Part shown: positions 32,555 through 40,321 of the stretch, one piece after another
Position numbering within the stretch: position 1 is the first letter of the stretch
How the letters are laid out: each line of letters begins with the position of its first letter
Source of the DNA: an uncultured Eubacterium sp.
Lineage (GTDB): Bacteria; Bacillota; Clostridia; Lachnospirales; Lachnospiraceae
Assembly: GCA_945920185.1 (NCBI GenBank)
Contig: CAMEJP010000004.1
Location: 1-60,697 of the forward strand
DNA: 60,697 nucleotides
Direction: 5' to 3'
Translations under genes and position numbers: made by a program
Notes under the pieces: model-generated
Seen by the model: only the letters and a program-made list of their open reading frames with translations
Told to the model about the DNA's origin: nothing
The model's database searches: none

Positions 32555-33592
32555 ATGAGTAAACCATACATAATAGCAGAGATGGGAGTAAATTTTTATG
32601 ATACTGCCAGAGTGATGAATATATCTTTGATTGACGCTGCTAAGCTGTATATAGACAAAGCGGCCGAAGCAGGTATAGACTGTGCAAAATTTCAATCATA
32701 TAAGGCAGGTACTATAGTGTCAAAAAATTCTCCTGCATATTGGGATACCACTAAAGAGCCTACTAAGACCCAGTATGAACTGTTTAAAAAATTTGACAGT
32801 TTTGGAGAAGCTGAATACAGGGAACTCTGCGAGTATACTCATTCAAAAGGAATGGACTTTACATCAACGCCTTTTGATTATGATTCGGCAGACTATCTGT
32901 ATGATATGGTTGATTTTTACAAGATTTCTTCGTCAGATTTGTCTACCCTTCCGTTTATACGACATATAGGAAGAAAGGGAAAGCCGGTGTATATGTCCGT
33001 GGGCGCGGCGTATCTTTCAGAGGTTGATGAGGCGGTCAGAGCCCTGAAGGAAAGCGGATGCAGGGATATTGTGCTGTTTCACTGTGTGCTTTCGTACCCG
33101 ACTGACCCTAAAAATGCCAATCTTAGAATTATTCAGACATTGAAAAGGGATTTCCCTGATGTCAGGGTGGGATTCAGCGACCATGTTGCTCCTGACGAAA
33201 ATATGATGACTCTTGCTACGGCATATATGCTTGGTGCAGAAGTCATCGAGAAGCATTTTACGCTTGATAAGAGCCTTGAAGGAAATGACCACTATCATGC
33301 GGGAGACCCGGAGGATTTCAAAAAGGCGATAGCTAATTTTAAATGGATTGATACGGTGCTTGGCAGCGGTGAAAAGACGGTGCTTGACTGTGAGATAATT
33401 CCGAGAAGGGAAGCAAGAAGATCCCTTGTGCTTACAAGAGATATGGAGGCAGGAGAGGTTATCACTGCTAAGGATATTATGGCAAAGAGGCCGGGAACGG
33501 GTATATCTCCGGAGTATGCAGATATAGTTACCGGACGTGAAGTGAAAATGGATTTGAAAGAGGATACCATACTCACGTGGGATATGGTATAG
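32555..33592 (+). CDS. NeuB family nonulosonic acid synthase with SAF domain
   Basis: Condenses phosphoenolpyruvate with a hexosamine-derived sugar to give a nine-carbon nonulosonic acid (sialic, pseudaminic or legionaminic). The 345 residues show IIAEMGVNF at the N-terminus, AKFQSYKAGTIVS, TPFDYDSADYL, KISSSDLSTLPFI, RVGFSDHVAP near 210 and EKHFTLDKSLEGNDHYHA near 237. The C-terminal 60 residues are an SAF (antifreeze-like) domain (RSLVLTRDMEAGEVITAKDI). The exact sugar cannot be decided, but the PseG-like partner favours pseudaminic acid. Confidence 0.9.
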   Translation: MSKPYIIAEMGVNFYDTARVMNISLIDAAKLYIDKAAEAGIDCAKFQSYKAGTIVSKNSPAYWDTTKEPTKTQYELFKKFDSFGEAEYRELCEYTHSKGMDFTSTPFDYDSADYLYDMVDFYKISSSDLSTLPFIRHIGRKGKPVYMSVGAAYLSEVDEAVRALKESGCRDIVLFHCVLSYPTDPKNANLRIIQTLKRDFPDVRVGFSDHVAPDENMMTLATAYMLGAEVIEKHFTLDKSLEGNDHYHAGDPEDFKKAIANFKWIDTVLGSGEKTVLDCEIIPRREARRSLVLTRDMEAGEVITAKDIMAKRPGTGISPEYADIVTGREVKMDLKEDTILTWDMV

Positions 33593-33610
33593 AAGAAATG
33601 GAGAGCTGAA

Positions 33611-34777
33611 GTGAAAAATTGTGTATTGCGTAGTGTAGAAGATAAAGAGCCCGGAGAGTGTCCAAATAATATACATAATTTTCCTTTGGCTCTTTCTGTC
33701 TGCATAATAACAAAAAATGACGCTGTAAGGCTAGAAAGATGCCTTGAGAGTATGAAAAATTTCCCGATTCAGGTAGTGGCAGTGGATACGGGTTCGACGG
33801 ACAATACAATGGAAATGCTTTCGGAGTGGAAAAAGGAGGGAAAATCCTCATTTTCACTAAAAACAGGCACATTCACGTGGATTGATGATTTTGCCGCGGC
33901 GAAAAATGCGGCTGTTTTGATGGCAGACAATGATGTTGTGATGGTGCTTGACAGTGACGAATATATGGTAAATACATCCGTCAAGGATTTAGAGGAAGCC
34001 TTGCGCCTTGTTTCAGAGAATAAGAGCAGGGTGGGGCGCATAAAGCGCGCCAATATATACGAGCGTGGCGGCGAGGAGTGCGTCAACAATGAGTATATCA
34101 GCAGGGTGTTTTCACGTTCGGTTTACAGGTACTTTGGCAAGGTTCACGAGCAGCTTGTAAGAATTGACGGAAATAACAGTGAACCTTTGCTTATAAGCCT
34201 TTCGGTAAATATCAATCATGACGGATATGCGGGAAACGAAGAGGAGCGCAGGGAGAAGGCTTTAAGAAATATAAGGCTTCTTAAGGCAATGCTTTCTGAT
34301 TCAGGTAATGATCCTTATGTGCTTTACCAGCTTGGAAAGAGTTGTTATATGGCAGGAGAATACAATGAGGCGGCAGAGTATTTTGACAAGGCACTTTGCT
34401 TTGATGTAAATCCAAGACTTGAATGGGTAGTGGATATGGTGGAAACATACGGATATGCCCTGCTTAATTCAAATCAGTCAGAGAAGGCACTGGCGCTTGA
34501 AAATATATATGATGAATTTGGAAACAGCGCCGATTTTAAGCTGCTTATGGGTCTTATTTATATGAATAACAGAAGATATGAAGCTGCGGTAAATGAATTT
34601 CTTGAAGCGACTAAGTATAATGAGAGCAGAATGCAGGGCGCAAATTCCTACATAGCATACTATAATGCAGGCGTTGTCATGGAATGTCTGGGCTATATAG
34701 AGGAGGCAGTTTTGTTGTACGAAAAATGTGGGGATTACGCTAAAGCTAAGACACGCCTTGATGCGTTGAAGAAATAA
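33611..34777 (+). CDS. family 2 glycosyltransferase with TPR repeats
   Basis: A 388-residue cytoplasmic glycosyltransferase. Residues about 28-130 form the GT-A fold: LSVCIITKNDAVRLERCLES, VAVDTGSTDNTMEML, then VLDSDEYMV (the DxD-like motif). The C-terminal half has tetratricopeptide-like repeats (YVLYQLGKSCYMAGEYNEAA, YNAGVVMECLGYIEEAVLLY). Such GT2-TPR proteins often glycosylate protein targets; with Maf and the sugar genes upstream, flagellin is a likely target, by inference. Start is GTG 33611 with GGAGAG upstream. Confidence 0.82.
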   Translation: MKNCVLRSVEDKEPGECPNNIHNFPLALSVCIITKNDAVRLERCLESMKNFPIQVVAVDTGSTDNTMEMLSEWKKEGKSSFSLKTGTFTWIDDFAAAKNAAVLMADNDVVMVLDSDEYMVNTSVKDLEEALRLVSENKSRVGRIKRANIYERGGEECVNNEYISRVFSRSVYRYFGKVHEQLVRIDGNNSEPLLISLSVNINHDGYAGNEEERREKALRNIRLLKAMLSDSGNDPYVLYQLGKSCYMAGEYNEAAEYFDKALCFDVNPRLEWVVDMVETYGYALLNSNQSEKALALENIYDEFGNSADFKLLMGLIYMNNRRYEAAVNEFLEATKYNESRMQGANSYIAYYNAGVVMECLGYIEEAVLLYEKCGDYAKAKTRLDALKK

Positions 34778-34816
34778 AATATAATAATGATGTACATCGG
34801 ATGAAAGCATATTAAA

Positions 34817-34882
34817 AAAGCAGCCATACTTATATGAACCGATATTTGCTTCGGAGTAAATCATATGAGTGGTGGCTGCTTT
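34817..34882. terminator. bidirectional terminator-like hairpin
   Basis: AAAGCAGCCA (34817-34826) and TGGCTGCTTT (34873-34882) form a 10-bp outer stem with additional inner pairing (TATGA/TCATA). It separates the convergent GT2-TPR and FliD-like genes; the right arm overlaps the end of the latter. Confidence 0.6.
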
Positions 34883-36152
34883 ATATATATCCGTTAAACA
34901 TCATTCCTGAATACACGCTTGTGGAGTACGGCGAGTTCAGAGTGAGCTTAGGGTTTTTGTAGGAGACGATAATCTTGTTGGCATATGCCATAGGGTCGAG
35001 TACGGCAGAGTCGGCTTTGCCTTTTAGGTCGTTCTTAAAGTTTTTGAAATCTTTAAGGATGTCTGACATGCTTTCTGTCTTACTGATGTTTTCAAGAGTG
35101 GTACTGTCTATGTCTATCTTTCCGTCTTCTGATATGTTAAGTCCGTTCTGCGACAAAATGGAATGGTATGCTTTTGCTATGCTGCTGAAATCCTTGTATA
35201 GCATAGAGGTGCTTTTTGAAGCTGCCGACTGGTTTTTTGACAGGTCTATCATGGAATTGTAGCCGTGTACCATATTCTTTATGTTGTCTATCATTGAATC
35301 AGTATCTGCTTTAAGCCCAAGTGTTACGGGAGAATCAGAGGCAGATTTGAGGGTAATGTCATATGCTTTTCCGAGTATAAAGTTGTTTGAAGAACTTGTG
35401 CGTTCTTCACCGTTTACGGTAAACAGGGCATCCTGAGGATACTGCGTGGTATGATTCAGACCCAGTGCTGCGACCGAACCGCGCTCAGGCGAACTGTCAT
35501 CATCAACCGTAAATATGACAGGTGAATCCTCATCTATGATTCCTGTGGCATTTGAACTTACCACAAGGGCATTGTTGCCAAGCGTGTCGGTGCTCAGTGA
35601 TGCGTTGAGACCTATGTTTGAGTTGTTTATAAGTCTTGCCAGCTTGTTCTGTATGTCAATGTTGGTGTCATTACTTCCGACCGTATATTGGAATTCGTAT
35701 GTGACATTTGCTATATCCACGTCAAAGGAATAGTGACCTGAAGGAAGAGCCTTTGCCTGAGGGGCAAGGTATGTACCTGTGTTAATCTGAGGTGTGGCTG
35801 TGCTCTTTACGTCAATGCTTACATCAGGATATGAACCGGAGCTGCTGCCGACAAATTTGGCTTCAAGGACGTCTTCGTTGGAAGAGTAGGCGAGCTTTTT
35901 GAAGTTTGAATCGCTGTCATCGCTTATCTCATCCAGAACGCTGCTTAGTGCAAGAGCATTTTCTTTGACGTCTATGGCAAATTTTTGTGCGTCAACAGAC
36001 AAATCTACCTTATAAAAAGGAGCTTTGCTGTTTGCCTTCATAATATTGTTGTAAACATTCCGCAGTTCGCTTTTTTTATGGGTGTCGTATTTAGATTGAG
36101 TCCTGGTATTGCCATACTGGGACATATAATAATGGTATACACTACTTATCAT
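34881..36152 (-). CDS. second FliD-like / hook-IN domain protein
   Basis: A 423-residue protein with weak similarity to FliD. The N-terminus (MISSVYHYYMSQYGNTRTQS, then YDTHKKSELRNVYNNIMKAN) is unlike canonical FliD, but residues about 135-195 (YSFDVDIANVTYEFQYTVGS, then NDTNIDIQNKLARLINNSN) look like the hook_IN/D2 domain and the C-terminal half like FliD_C (TLENISKTESMSDILKDFKN). It is alone on the minus strand next to the glycosylation cluster. AAGGAGGTG precedes the ATG at 36152. No sigma-D promoter was found upstream. It may be an alternative cap or surface protein. Confidence 0.68.
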   Translation of the reverse strand: MISSVYHYYMSQYGNTRTQSKYDTHKKSELRNVYNNIMKANSKAPFYKVDLSVDAQKFAIDVKENALALSSVLDEISDDSDSNFKKLAYSSNEDVLEAKFVGSSSGSYPDVSIDVKSTATPQINTGTYLAPQAKALPSGHYSFDVDIANVTYEFQYTVGSNDTNIDIQNKLARLINNSNIGLNASLSTDTLGNNALVVSSNATGIIDEDSPVIFTVDDDSSPERGSVAALGLNHTTQYPQDALFTVNGEERTSSSNNFILGKAYDITLKSASDSPVTLGLKADTDSMIDNIKNMVHGYNSMIDLSKNQSAASKSTSMLYKDFSSIAKAYHSILSQNGLNISEDGKIDIDSTTLENISKTESMSDILKDFKNFKNDLKGKADSAVLDPMAYANKIIVSYKNPKLTLNSPYSTSVYSGMMFNGYI

Positions 36153-36514
36153 AGCCAGTTCACCTCCTTGTCTGCCTAGATATATATGAAAGCAGGAAAT
36201 CCGTTCCCGCAGGGTTTATGAAATTTACTTGTCGGAAAAGAACCTTCAAAAGAGGGCACTTCTCCTTATATTTGATTATATTATAATACTTCTGGGCGTA
36301 TTTGTCACTATGTTTTTTGAAAAAAGTGTGAAAAATGCTTGCTTATTTTGGCGAGATATTATATAATGAACAAACCTAAAGAGATACATTTAGTTGAATA
36401 TTTTTTAAAAAAGTGTTGACGAGGTTGCAGAAGGTGTGATATATTAGACTGGCTATGGAAGGTCTTTTTTTTATGCCTAAAATTTTAACAAGAATTTAAG
36501 TGGAGGTGGAAGCT
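36153..36514. other. intergenic region before rpmG
   Basis: The 362 bases hold the ribosome binding site of the FliD-like gene on the minus strand near 36160-36168, an AT-rich stretch without open frames, and the sigma-A promoter of rpmG-secE-nusG at 36416-36445. A short T8 tract follows at 36465-36472. I see no RNA gene here. Confidence 0.6.
36416..36445 (+). promoter_or_regulatory. sigma-A promoter for rpmG-secE-nusG
   Basis: TTGACG (36416-36421), 18-base spacer, TATATT (36440-36445). It begins the ribosomal protein/transcription region and is 70 bp upstream of the rpmG start. Confidence 0.7.
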
Positions 36515-36664
36515 GTGCGAGTAAAGATAACATTGGCATGTACGGAGTGCAAGCAACGTAATTACAATATGACCAAAGAAAAGAAGTTGCATCCGGACAG
36601 AATGGAAACTAAGAAATATTGTAAGTTCTGTAAGGCACATACTTTACACAAGGAAACAAAGTAA
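36515..36664 (+). CDS. rpmG: 50S ribosomal protein L33
   Basis: Small 50S subunit protein, 49 residues, read directly from the sequence: [18 protein letters not shown], then a C-terminal CKFC pair. The two CxxC pairs (ACTEC, CKFC) mark the zinc-binding form of L33. It starts at GTG 36515, 5 bases after GGAGGTGG. The order rpmG-secE-nusG-rplK is the usual one in Firmicutes. Confidence 0.93.
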   Translation: MRVKITLACTECKQRNYNMTKEKKLHPDRMETKKYCKFCKAHTLHKETK

Positions 36665-36690
36665 TCCAGTACTTTTGAAAGGTGGAAAAC

Positions 36691-36900
36691 ATGGGAGAGA
36701 AATCTAGTTCATCAGAAGCTCCGAAGAAGAGCTTTTGGAAAGGTTTGAAGTCAGAATATGCAAAAATATCATGGCCTGATAAAAAAACTCTCACCAAAGA
36801 AACAACGGCAGTTATATTCTATACGGCTGTGTTGTCACTTTTAATAATGGCATTAGACTTTATATTCCAGTTTGGAGTAGATAAGCTGTTGTCTTGGTAA
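36691..36900 (+). CDS. secE: preprotein translocase subunit SecE
   Basis: Essential small membrane subunit of the SecYEG channel. The 69-residue protein has the conserved cytoplasmic segment (FWKGLKSEYAKISWPDKKTL) and one C-terminal transmembrane helix (VIFYTAVLSLLIMALDFIF). An in-frame GTG at 36682 exists, but AAAGGTGG is well spaced for the ATG at 36691. nusG follows after 12 bp. Confidence 0.94.
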   Translation: MGEKSSSSEAPKKSFWKGLKSEYAKISWPDKKTLTKETTAVIFYTAVLSLLIMALDFIFQFGVDKLLSW

Positions 36901-36912
36901 GAGGTGAAAGTA

Positions 36913-37431
36913 ATGGAAGAAGCTAATTGGTATGTAGTGCATACTTATTCCGGATACGAGAATAAGGTAAAGGCAGACATTGAGAAAACAATCGAAAACA
37001 GAAAGCTCCAGGACCAGATATTAGAAGTTTCGGTTCCTATGGAGGACCTTGTAGAGCTTAAGAACGGCGTTAAAAAGCAGGTGTCAAAGAAAATGTTTCC
37101 GGGCTACGTACTCATTCATATGATTATGAATGATGAAACATGGTACGTGGTTCGTAACACAAGAGGCGTTACGGGATTTGTCGGTCCCGGATCAAAGCCG
37201 GTTCCTTTGACGGAAGCAGAGATGCGTCCGCTCGGTATCAAGCTTTCCAAGAACGTGGTTATCGATTTTACTGAAGGCGATTCGGTTACGGTTGTGTCCG
37301 GAGCGTGGGAAGGTACTGTTGGCGTGATTAAAGCCATAAACCAGAACAAGCAGTGTGTAACTATCAATGTTGACATGTTCGGTCGTGAAACACCGGTAGA
37401 AATAAGTTTCACAGATATTAGAAAAGTCTGA
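36913..37431 (+). CDS. nusG: transcription termination/antitermination protein NusG
   Basis: Binds RNA polymerase to control pausing and elongation. The 172 residues start MEEANWYVVHTYSGYENKVK; the NGN domain ends near GFVGPGSKPVPL, and a KOW domain follows (GDSVTVVSGAWEGTVGVIKA). GAGGTG at 36901-36906 serves the ATG at 36913; the GTG at 36904 is within that site. Confidence 0.95.
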   Translation: MEEANWYVVHTYSGYENKVKADIEKTIENRKLQDQILEVSVPMEDLVELKNGVKKQVSKKMFPGYVLIHMIMNDETWYVVRNTRGVTGFVGPGSKPVPLTEAEMRPLGIKLSKNVVIDFTEGDSVTVVSGAWEGTVGVIKAINQNKQCVTINVDMFGRETPVEISFTDIRKV

Positions 37432-37451
37432 CATAAAAGCAAAGACAAATT

Positions 37452-37472
37452 TTTTCTATAATTTATAGAAAA
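37452..37472. repeat. 21-bp perfect palindrome upstream of rplK
   Basis: TTTTCTATAA-T-TTATAGAAAA, a perfect inverted repeat around one central base, located 20 bp after nusG. It has no T-tract beyond the repeat and could be an mRNA hairpin or protein site; function unknown. Confidence 0.6.
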
Positions 37473-37570
37473 TGTATTTTAAGAAACGACCGCATTGCGG
37501 TGCGTGGGAGGATTCCTTTTATAGCAGTGCGAATCCGCAAATTTACCACAATATTTTAGGAGGTGCCAAA

Positions 37571-37996
37571 ATGGCAAAGAAAGTAACAGGTTATATCAAA
37601 CTTCAGATTCCTGCTGGAAAGGCAACACCAGCTCCACCGGTTGGTCCTGCATTGGGACAGCACGGTGTAAATATCGTTGAATTCACAAAGCAGTTTAACG
37701 CTAAGACAGCAGACCAGGACGGAATGATTATTCCGGTTGTTATTACAGTATATGCTGACAGAAGCTTCAGCTTCGTTACAAAGACTCCACCTGCTGCAGT
37801 ACTTCTTAAGAAGGCTTGTAACATTAAGTCAGGTTCAGCTGCACCTAACAAGACAAAGGTTGCTACTATTACAAAGGCAGAGCTTCAGAAGATTGCTGAG
37901 CTTAAGATGCCTGATTTGACAGCAGCTTCACTTGAGGCAGCTATGAGCATGATAGCAGGTACAGCAAGAAGTATGGGTATCACAGTAGTTGATTAA
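37571..37996 (+). CDS. rplK: 50S ribosomal protein L11
   Basis: L11 forms part of the GTPase-associated centre together with L10 and L7/L12. The 141-residue protein begins [20 protein letters not shown], with the conserved [14 protein letters not shown], and ends with the RNA-binding domain ([13 protein letters not shown]). The frame is open upstream to 37472, but AGGAGGTG precedes the ATG at 37571. Gene length is standard. Confidence 0.96.
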   Translation: MAKKVTGYIKLQIPAGKATPAPPVGPALGQHGVNIVEFTKQFNAKTADQDGMIIPVVITVYADRSFSFVTKTPPAAVLLKKACNIKSGSAAPNKTKVATITKAELQKIAELKMPDLTAASLEAAMSMIAGTARSMGITVVD

Positions 37997-38114
37997 TTTT
38001 AAAATGTGGGAGGAAATGGTTTTATAAATGATAAAATCATTAGAAGAAGGTATTTCTTCCCGAGGTGTGACATACACCAATATCCGATATTACCACTAGG
38101 AGGTTTTTTTAGAA

Positions 38115-38810
38115 ATGAAAAGAGGAAAAAAATACGTTGAGGCGGCTAAGAACATTGACCGCGCAACTCTTTATGATTCAACAGAGGCTGTTTCTTTAGT
38201 AAAGAAGTCAGCAGTTGCTAAATTTGATGAAACAATCGAGGCTCATATCAGAACAGGCTGTGACGGACGTCACGCTGAGCAGCAGATTCGTGGTGCAGTA
38301 GCACTTCCTCACGGAACAGGTAAGACTGTAAGAGTACTTGTATTCGCTAAAGGCGATAAAGTAAATGAGGCACAGGCTGCAGGTGCAGATTTTGTTGGCG
38401 GCGAGGAGCTTATTCCTAAGATTCAGAACGACAACTGGTTCGAGTTTGACGTAGTAGTTGCCACACCGGACATGATGGGCGTTGTAGGTCGTTTGGGACG
38501 TGTACTTGGTCCTAAGGGCTTAATGCCGAATCCAAAGGCCGGAACGGTTACTATGGACGTTGCAAAGGCTGTTCAGGAAATTAAAGCCGGTAAGATTGAG
38601 TACAGATTAGACAAGACAAATATCATTCATGTGCCAATCGGTAAGGCATCATTTACCGAAGAACAACTCGCAGACAACTTCCAAGCAATCATGGATGCAA
38701 TCGTTAAGGCTAAGCCTGCTACACTTAAGGGTCAGTATTTGAAGAGCATTACACTTGCTTCTACAATGGGTCCTGGTGTAAAACTTAGCACAGCAAAATA
38801 TAACGGATAA
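38115..38810 (+). CDS. rplA: 50S ribosomal protein L1
   Basis: L1 lines the E-site stalk and in many bacteria represses its own mRNA. The 231 residues include the family motif [20 protein letters not shown] near 125 and the C-terminal [25 protein letters not shown] precedes the ATG at 38115. The 118-bp gap after rplK contains no confident structure. Confidence 0.96.
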   Translation: MKRGKKYVEAAKNIDRATLYDSTEAVSLVKKSAVAKFDETIEAHIRTGCDGRHAEQQIRGAVALPHGTGKTVRVLVFAKGDKVNEAQAAGADFVGGEELIPKIQNDNWFEFDVVVATPDMMGVVGRLGRVLGPKGLMPNPKAGTVTMDVAKAVQEIKAGKIEYRLDKTNIIHVPIGKASFTEEQLADNFQAIMDAIVKAKPATLKGQYLKSITLASTMGPGVKLSTAKYNG

Positions 38811-38828
38811 TATTTTGTAAAAAATGTA

Positions 38829-38858
38829 TTGACATCATATATAAATGAATGGTACAAT
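38829..38858 (+). promoter_or_regulatory. sigma-A promoter for rplJ-rplL
   Basis: TTGACA (38829-38834), 18-base spacer, TACAAT (38853-38858). The predicted start lies just upstream of the L10 leader core, consistent with a leader-controlled transcript. Confidence 0.75.
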
Positions 38859-38867
38859 ATCCAAGAA

Positions 38868-39000
38868 TTTGAACTGCCGTAGACAGCAGGTACCCGAAAG
38901 GGTGTAAGCGAAAGCCGCCTGCCGAGGATTAATTTAGTGTAATTATGACTATTTAACGCCTCCTATGGAAACACAGGAGGCGTGTTTACGTTCAGTTGAA
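38868..39000 (+). ncRNA. ribosomal protein L10 leader
   Basis: The core 38874-38928 contains CTGCCGTAGACAGCAGG and GCCTGCCGAGG, the conserved ends of the L10 leader, with a nested hairpin (ACCCGAAAGGGT) between them. A second hairpin (38956-38964 with 38975-38983, 9 bp) follows and may act as attenuator. L10-L7/L12 binding to such leaders represses the rplJ operon in Firmicutes. Confidence 0.85.
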
Positions 39001-39028
39001 ATAAAATCTATAAGGAGGAAAATCACTC

Positions 39029-39526
39029 ATGGCAAAAGTAGAAATCAAGAAGCCAATAGTAGATGAGATTTCAGCGCATCTTGACGGAGCTAAGGCTGCT
39101 GTTGTTGTAGACTATCGTGGTCTTACAGTAGAACAGGATACAGCACTTCGTAAGAAGTTAAGAGAAGCAGGTGTTGTATACAAGGTATACAAGAACACAT
39201 ACATCAACTTTGCTATAAAGGGTACAGCTTTTGAAGAGCTTTCAAAGCATTTGGAAGGACCAACAGCTATCGCTATAAGCAAGGAAGATGCAACAGCACC
39301 GGCAAGAATACTTTTTGACTTCAGCAAGAACGCACCTGCACTTGAGCTTAAGGCCGGTGTTGTTGAAGGAACTTACTATGACGAGAAGGGTATTCAGGTT
39401 ATCGCTACTATCCCTTCAAAGGACGAGTTACTTGCAAAGTTCCTTGGAAGTATCCAGTCACCTATTACAAACTTTGCTCGTGTACTTAAGCAAATCGCTG
39501 AGAAAGACGGAAGCGCAGAGGCTTAA
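39029..39526 (+). CDS. rplJ: 50S ribosomal protein L10
   Basis: L10 anchors the L7/L12 stalk on 23S rRNA. The 165-residue product starts MAKVEIKKPIVDEISAHLDG, has VVDYRGLTVEQDTALRKKLR near residue 28, and ends ILKQIAEKDGSAEA-like (FARVLKQIAEKDG). AAGGAGG precedes the ATG. The last codons and stop are duplicated 59 bp downstream (see repeat). Autoregulated through the leader. Confidence 0.95.
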   Translation: MAKVEIKKPIVDEISAHLDGAKAAVVVDYRGLTVEQDTALRKKLREAGVVYKVYKNTYINFAIKGTAFEELSKHLEGPTAIAISKEDATAPARILFDFSKNAPALELKAGVVEGTYYDEKGIQVIATIPSKDELLAKFLGSIQSPITNFARVLKQIAEKDGSAEA

Positions 39527-39593
39527 ATAACGTTAATGCGAATTGCTCGCAAATCGCTTAAAAGCACGGAAGCGCAGAGGCTTAAATAACGTT
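39491..39593. repeat. duplicated rplJ 3' end
   Basis: 39491-39534 (end of rplJ through its stop) and 39550-39593 (intergenic) correspond at a 59-bp offset; the last 28 bases, 39507-39534 and 39566-39593, are identical, including the codons for the final residues and the stop. This is a recent tandem duplication between rplJ and rplL. Confidence 0.9.
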
Positions 39594-39640
39594 GTAATGT
39601 AACATTTTATCAAATTATATTTCAAATGGAGGAAATAAAA

Positions 39641-39997
39641 ATGACAACTCAAGAGATTATTGAAGTAATCAAAGGATTAACAGTATTAGAATTAAACGAT
39701 TTAGTAAAGGCTTGCGAGGAGGAGTTTGGTGTTTCTGCAGCAGCAGGTGTTGTTGTAGCAGCAGGCCCAGCCGCAGCAGCTGAGGAAGAGAAGACAGAGT
39801 TTGACGTTGAGCTTACAGAGGGTTCAGGCGTTAAGGTTATCAAGGCTGTTCGTGAAATCACAGGTCTTGGTCTTAAGGAAGCAAAGGATCTTGTTGATGG
39901 TGCTCCTAAGATGCTTAAGGAAGGCGTTTCTAAGGAAGAGGCTGAGTCAATCAAGGCTAAGCTTGAGGCTGAAGGCGCAAAGGTTACTCTTAAGTAA
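39641..39997 (+). CDS. rplL: 50S ribosomal protein L7/L12
   Basis: Stalk protein that recruits translation factors. The 118 residues start [20 protein letters not shown], have an Ala-rich hinge ([15 protein letters not shown]) and the C-terminal domain ([20 protein letters not shown]). The ATG at 39626 lies within the ribosome binding site, so 39641 is the start. Confidence 0.96.
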   Translation: MTTQEIIEVIKGLTVLELNDLVKACEEEFGVSAAAGVVVAAGPAAAAEEEKTEFDVELTEGSGVKVIKAVREITGLGLKEAKDLVDGAPKMLKEGVSKEEAESIKAKLEAEGAKVTLK

Positions 39998-40054
39998 TTA
40001 AAACCGATTATGATAAAGTGCAAAGCGGACTCACAATGTCTGCTCTGCTTATGA

Positions 40055-40085
40055 AAAGCTGTGGGATAATCCTGCAGCTTTTTTT
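40055..40085 (+). terminator. rplL terminator
   Basis: AAAGCTGTGGGA (40055-40066) and TCCTGCAGCTTT (40070-40081) form a 12-bp stem with two G-U pairs and a 3-base loop, then more Ts. It ends the rplJL transcript before the rpoB promoter. Confidence 0.85.
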
Positions 40086-40214
40086 GATAAGTGTGAGCCT
40101 GTCACACACATCTCCAACAGGTGCTAAAGAAGAGAAGTTTACTGCCTTGTCACGGGCTTTAACGGTGCAATGAAAATATACCTAAAAAATATGAGTTTTT
40201 TTGAAAAAATTTCC

Positions 40215-40281
40215 TTGACAGGCTTGAATTTCTATGTTAGTATGGATGATGCACTATTGTGGCTTTCTGACCTCAATAGTG
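40215..40281 (+). promoter_or_regulatory. rpoBC promoter with 5' hairpin
   Basis: TTGACA (40215-40220), 17-base spacer, TAGTAT (40238-40243). Right at the predicted start, CACTATTG (40252-40259) and CAATAGTG (40274-40281) form a perfect 8-bp stem, which would sit at the mRNA 5' end. The rest of the 325-base gap after rplL holds only the terminator and AT-rich sequence. Confidence 0.75.
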
Positions 40282-40321
40282 ACTATTACACAAAAACTAG
40301 ACCAAGGGGTGAATCGTCGAA

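Noticed and set aside
34838-34845. ACCGATAT sigma-D -10 look-alike
   Set aside because: It lies within the loop of the intergenic hairpin, has no -35 at the right distance, and no plus-strand gene follows.
37472-37570. Extended start for rplK
   Set aside because: L11 has a well known N-terminus at the ATG 37571, preceded by AGGAGGTG.
38083-38090. TCCGATAT, a sigma-D -10 look-alike between rplK and rplA
   Set aside because: No TAAA-like element at 14-16 bases upstream, and a ribosomal protein operon is an unlikely sigma-D target.
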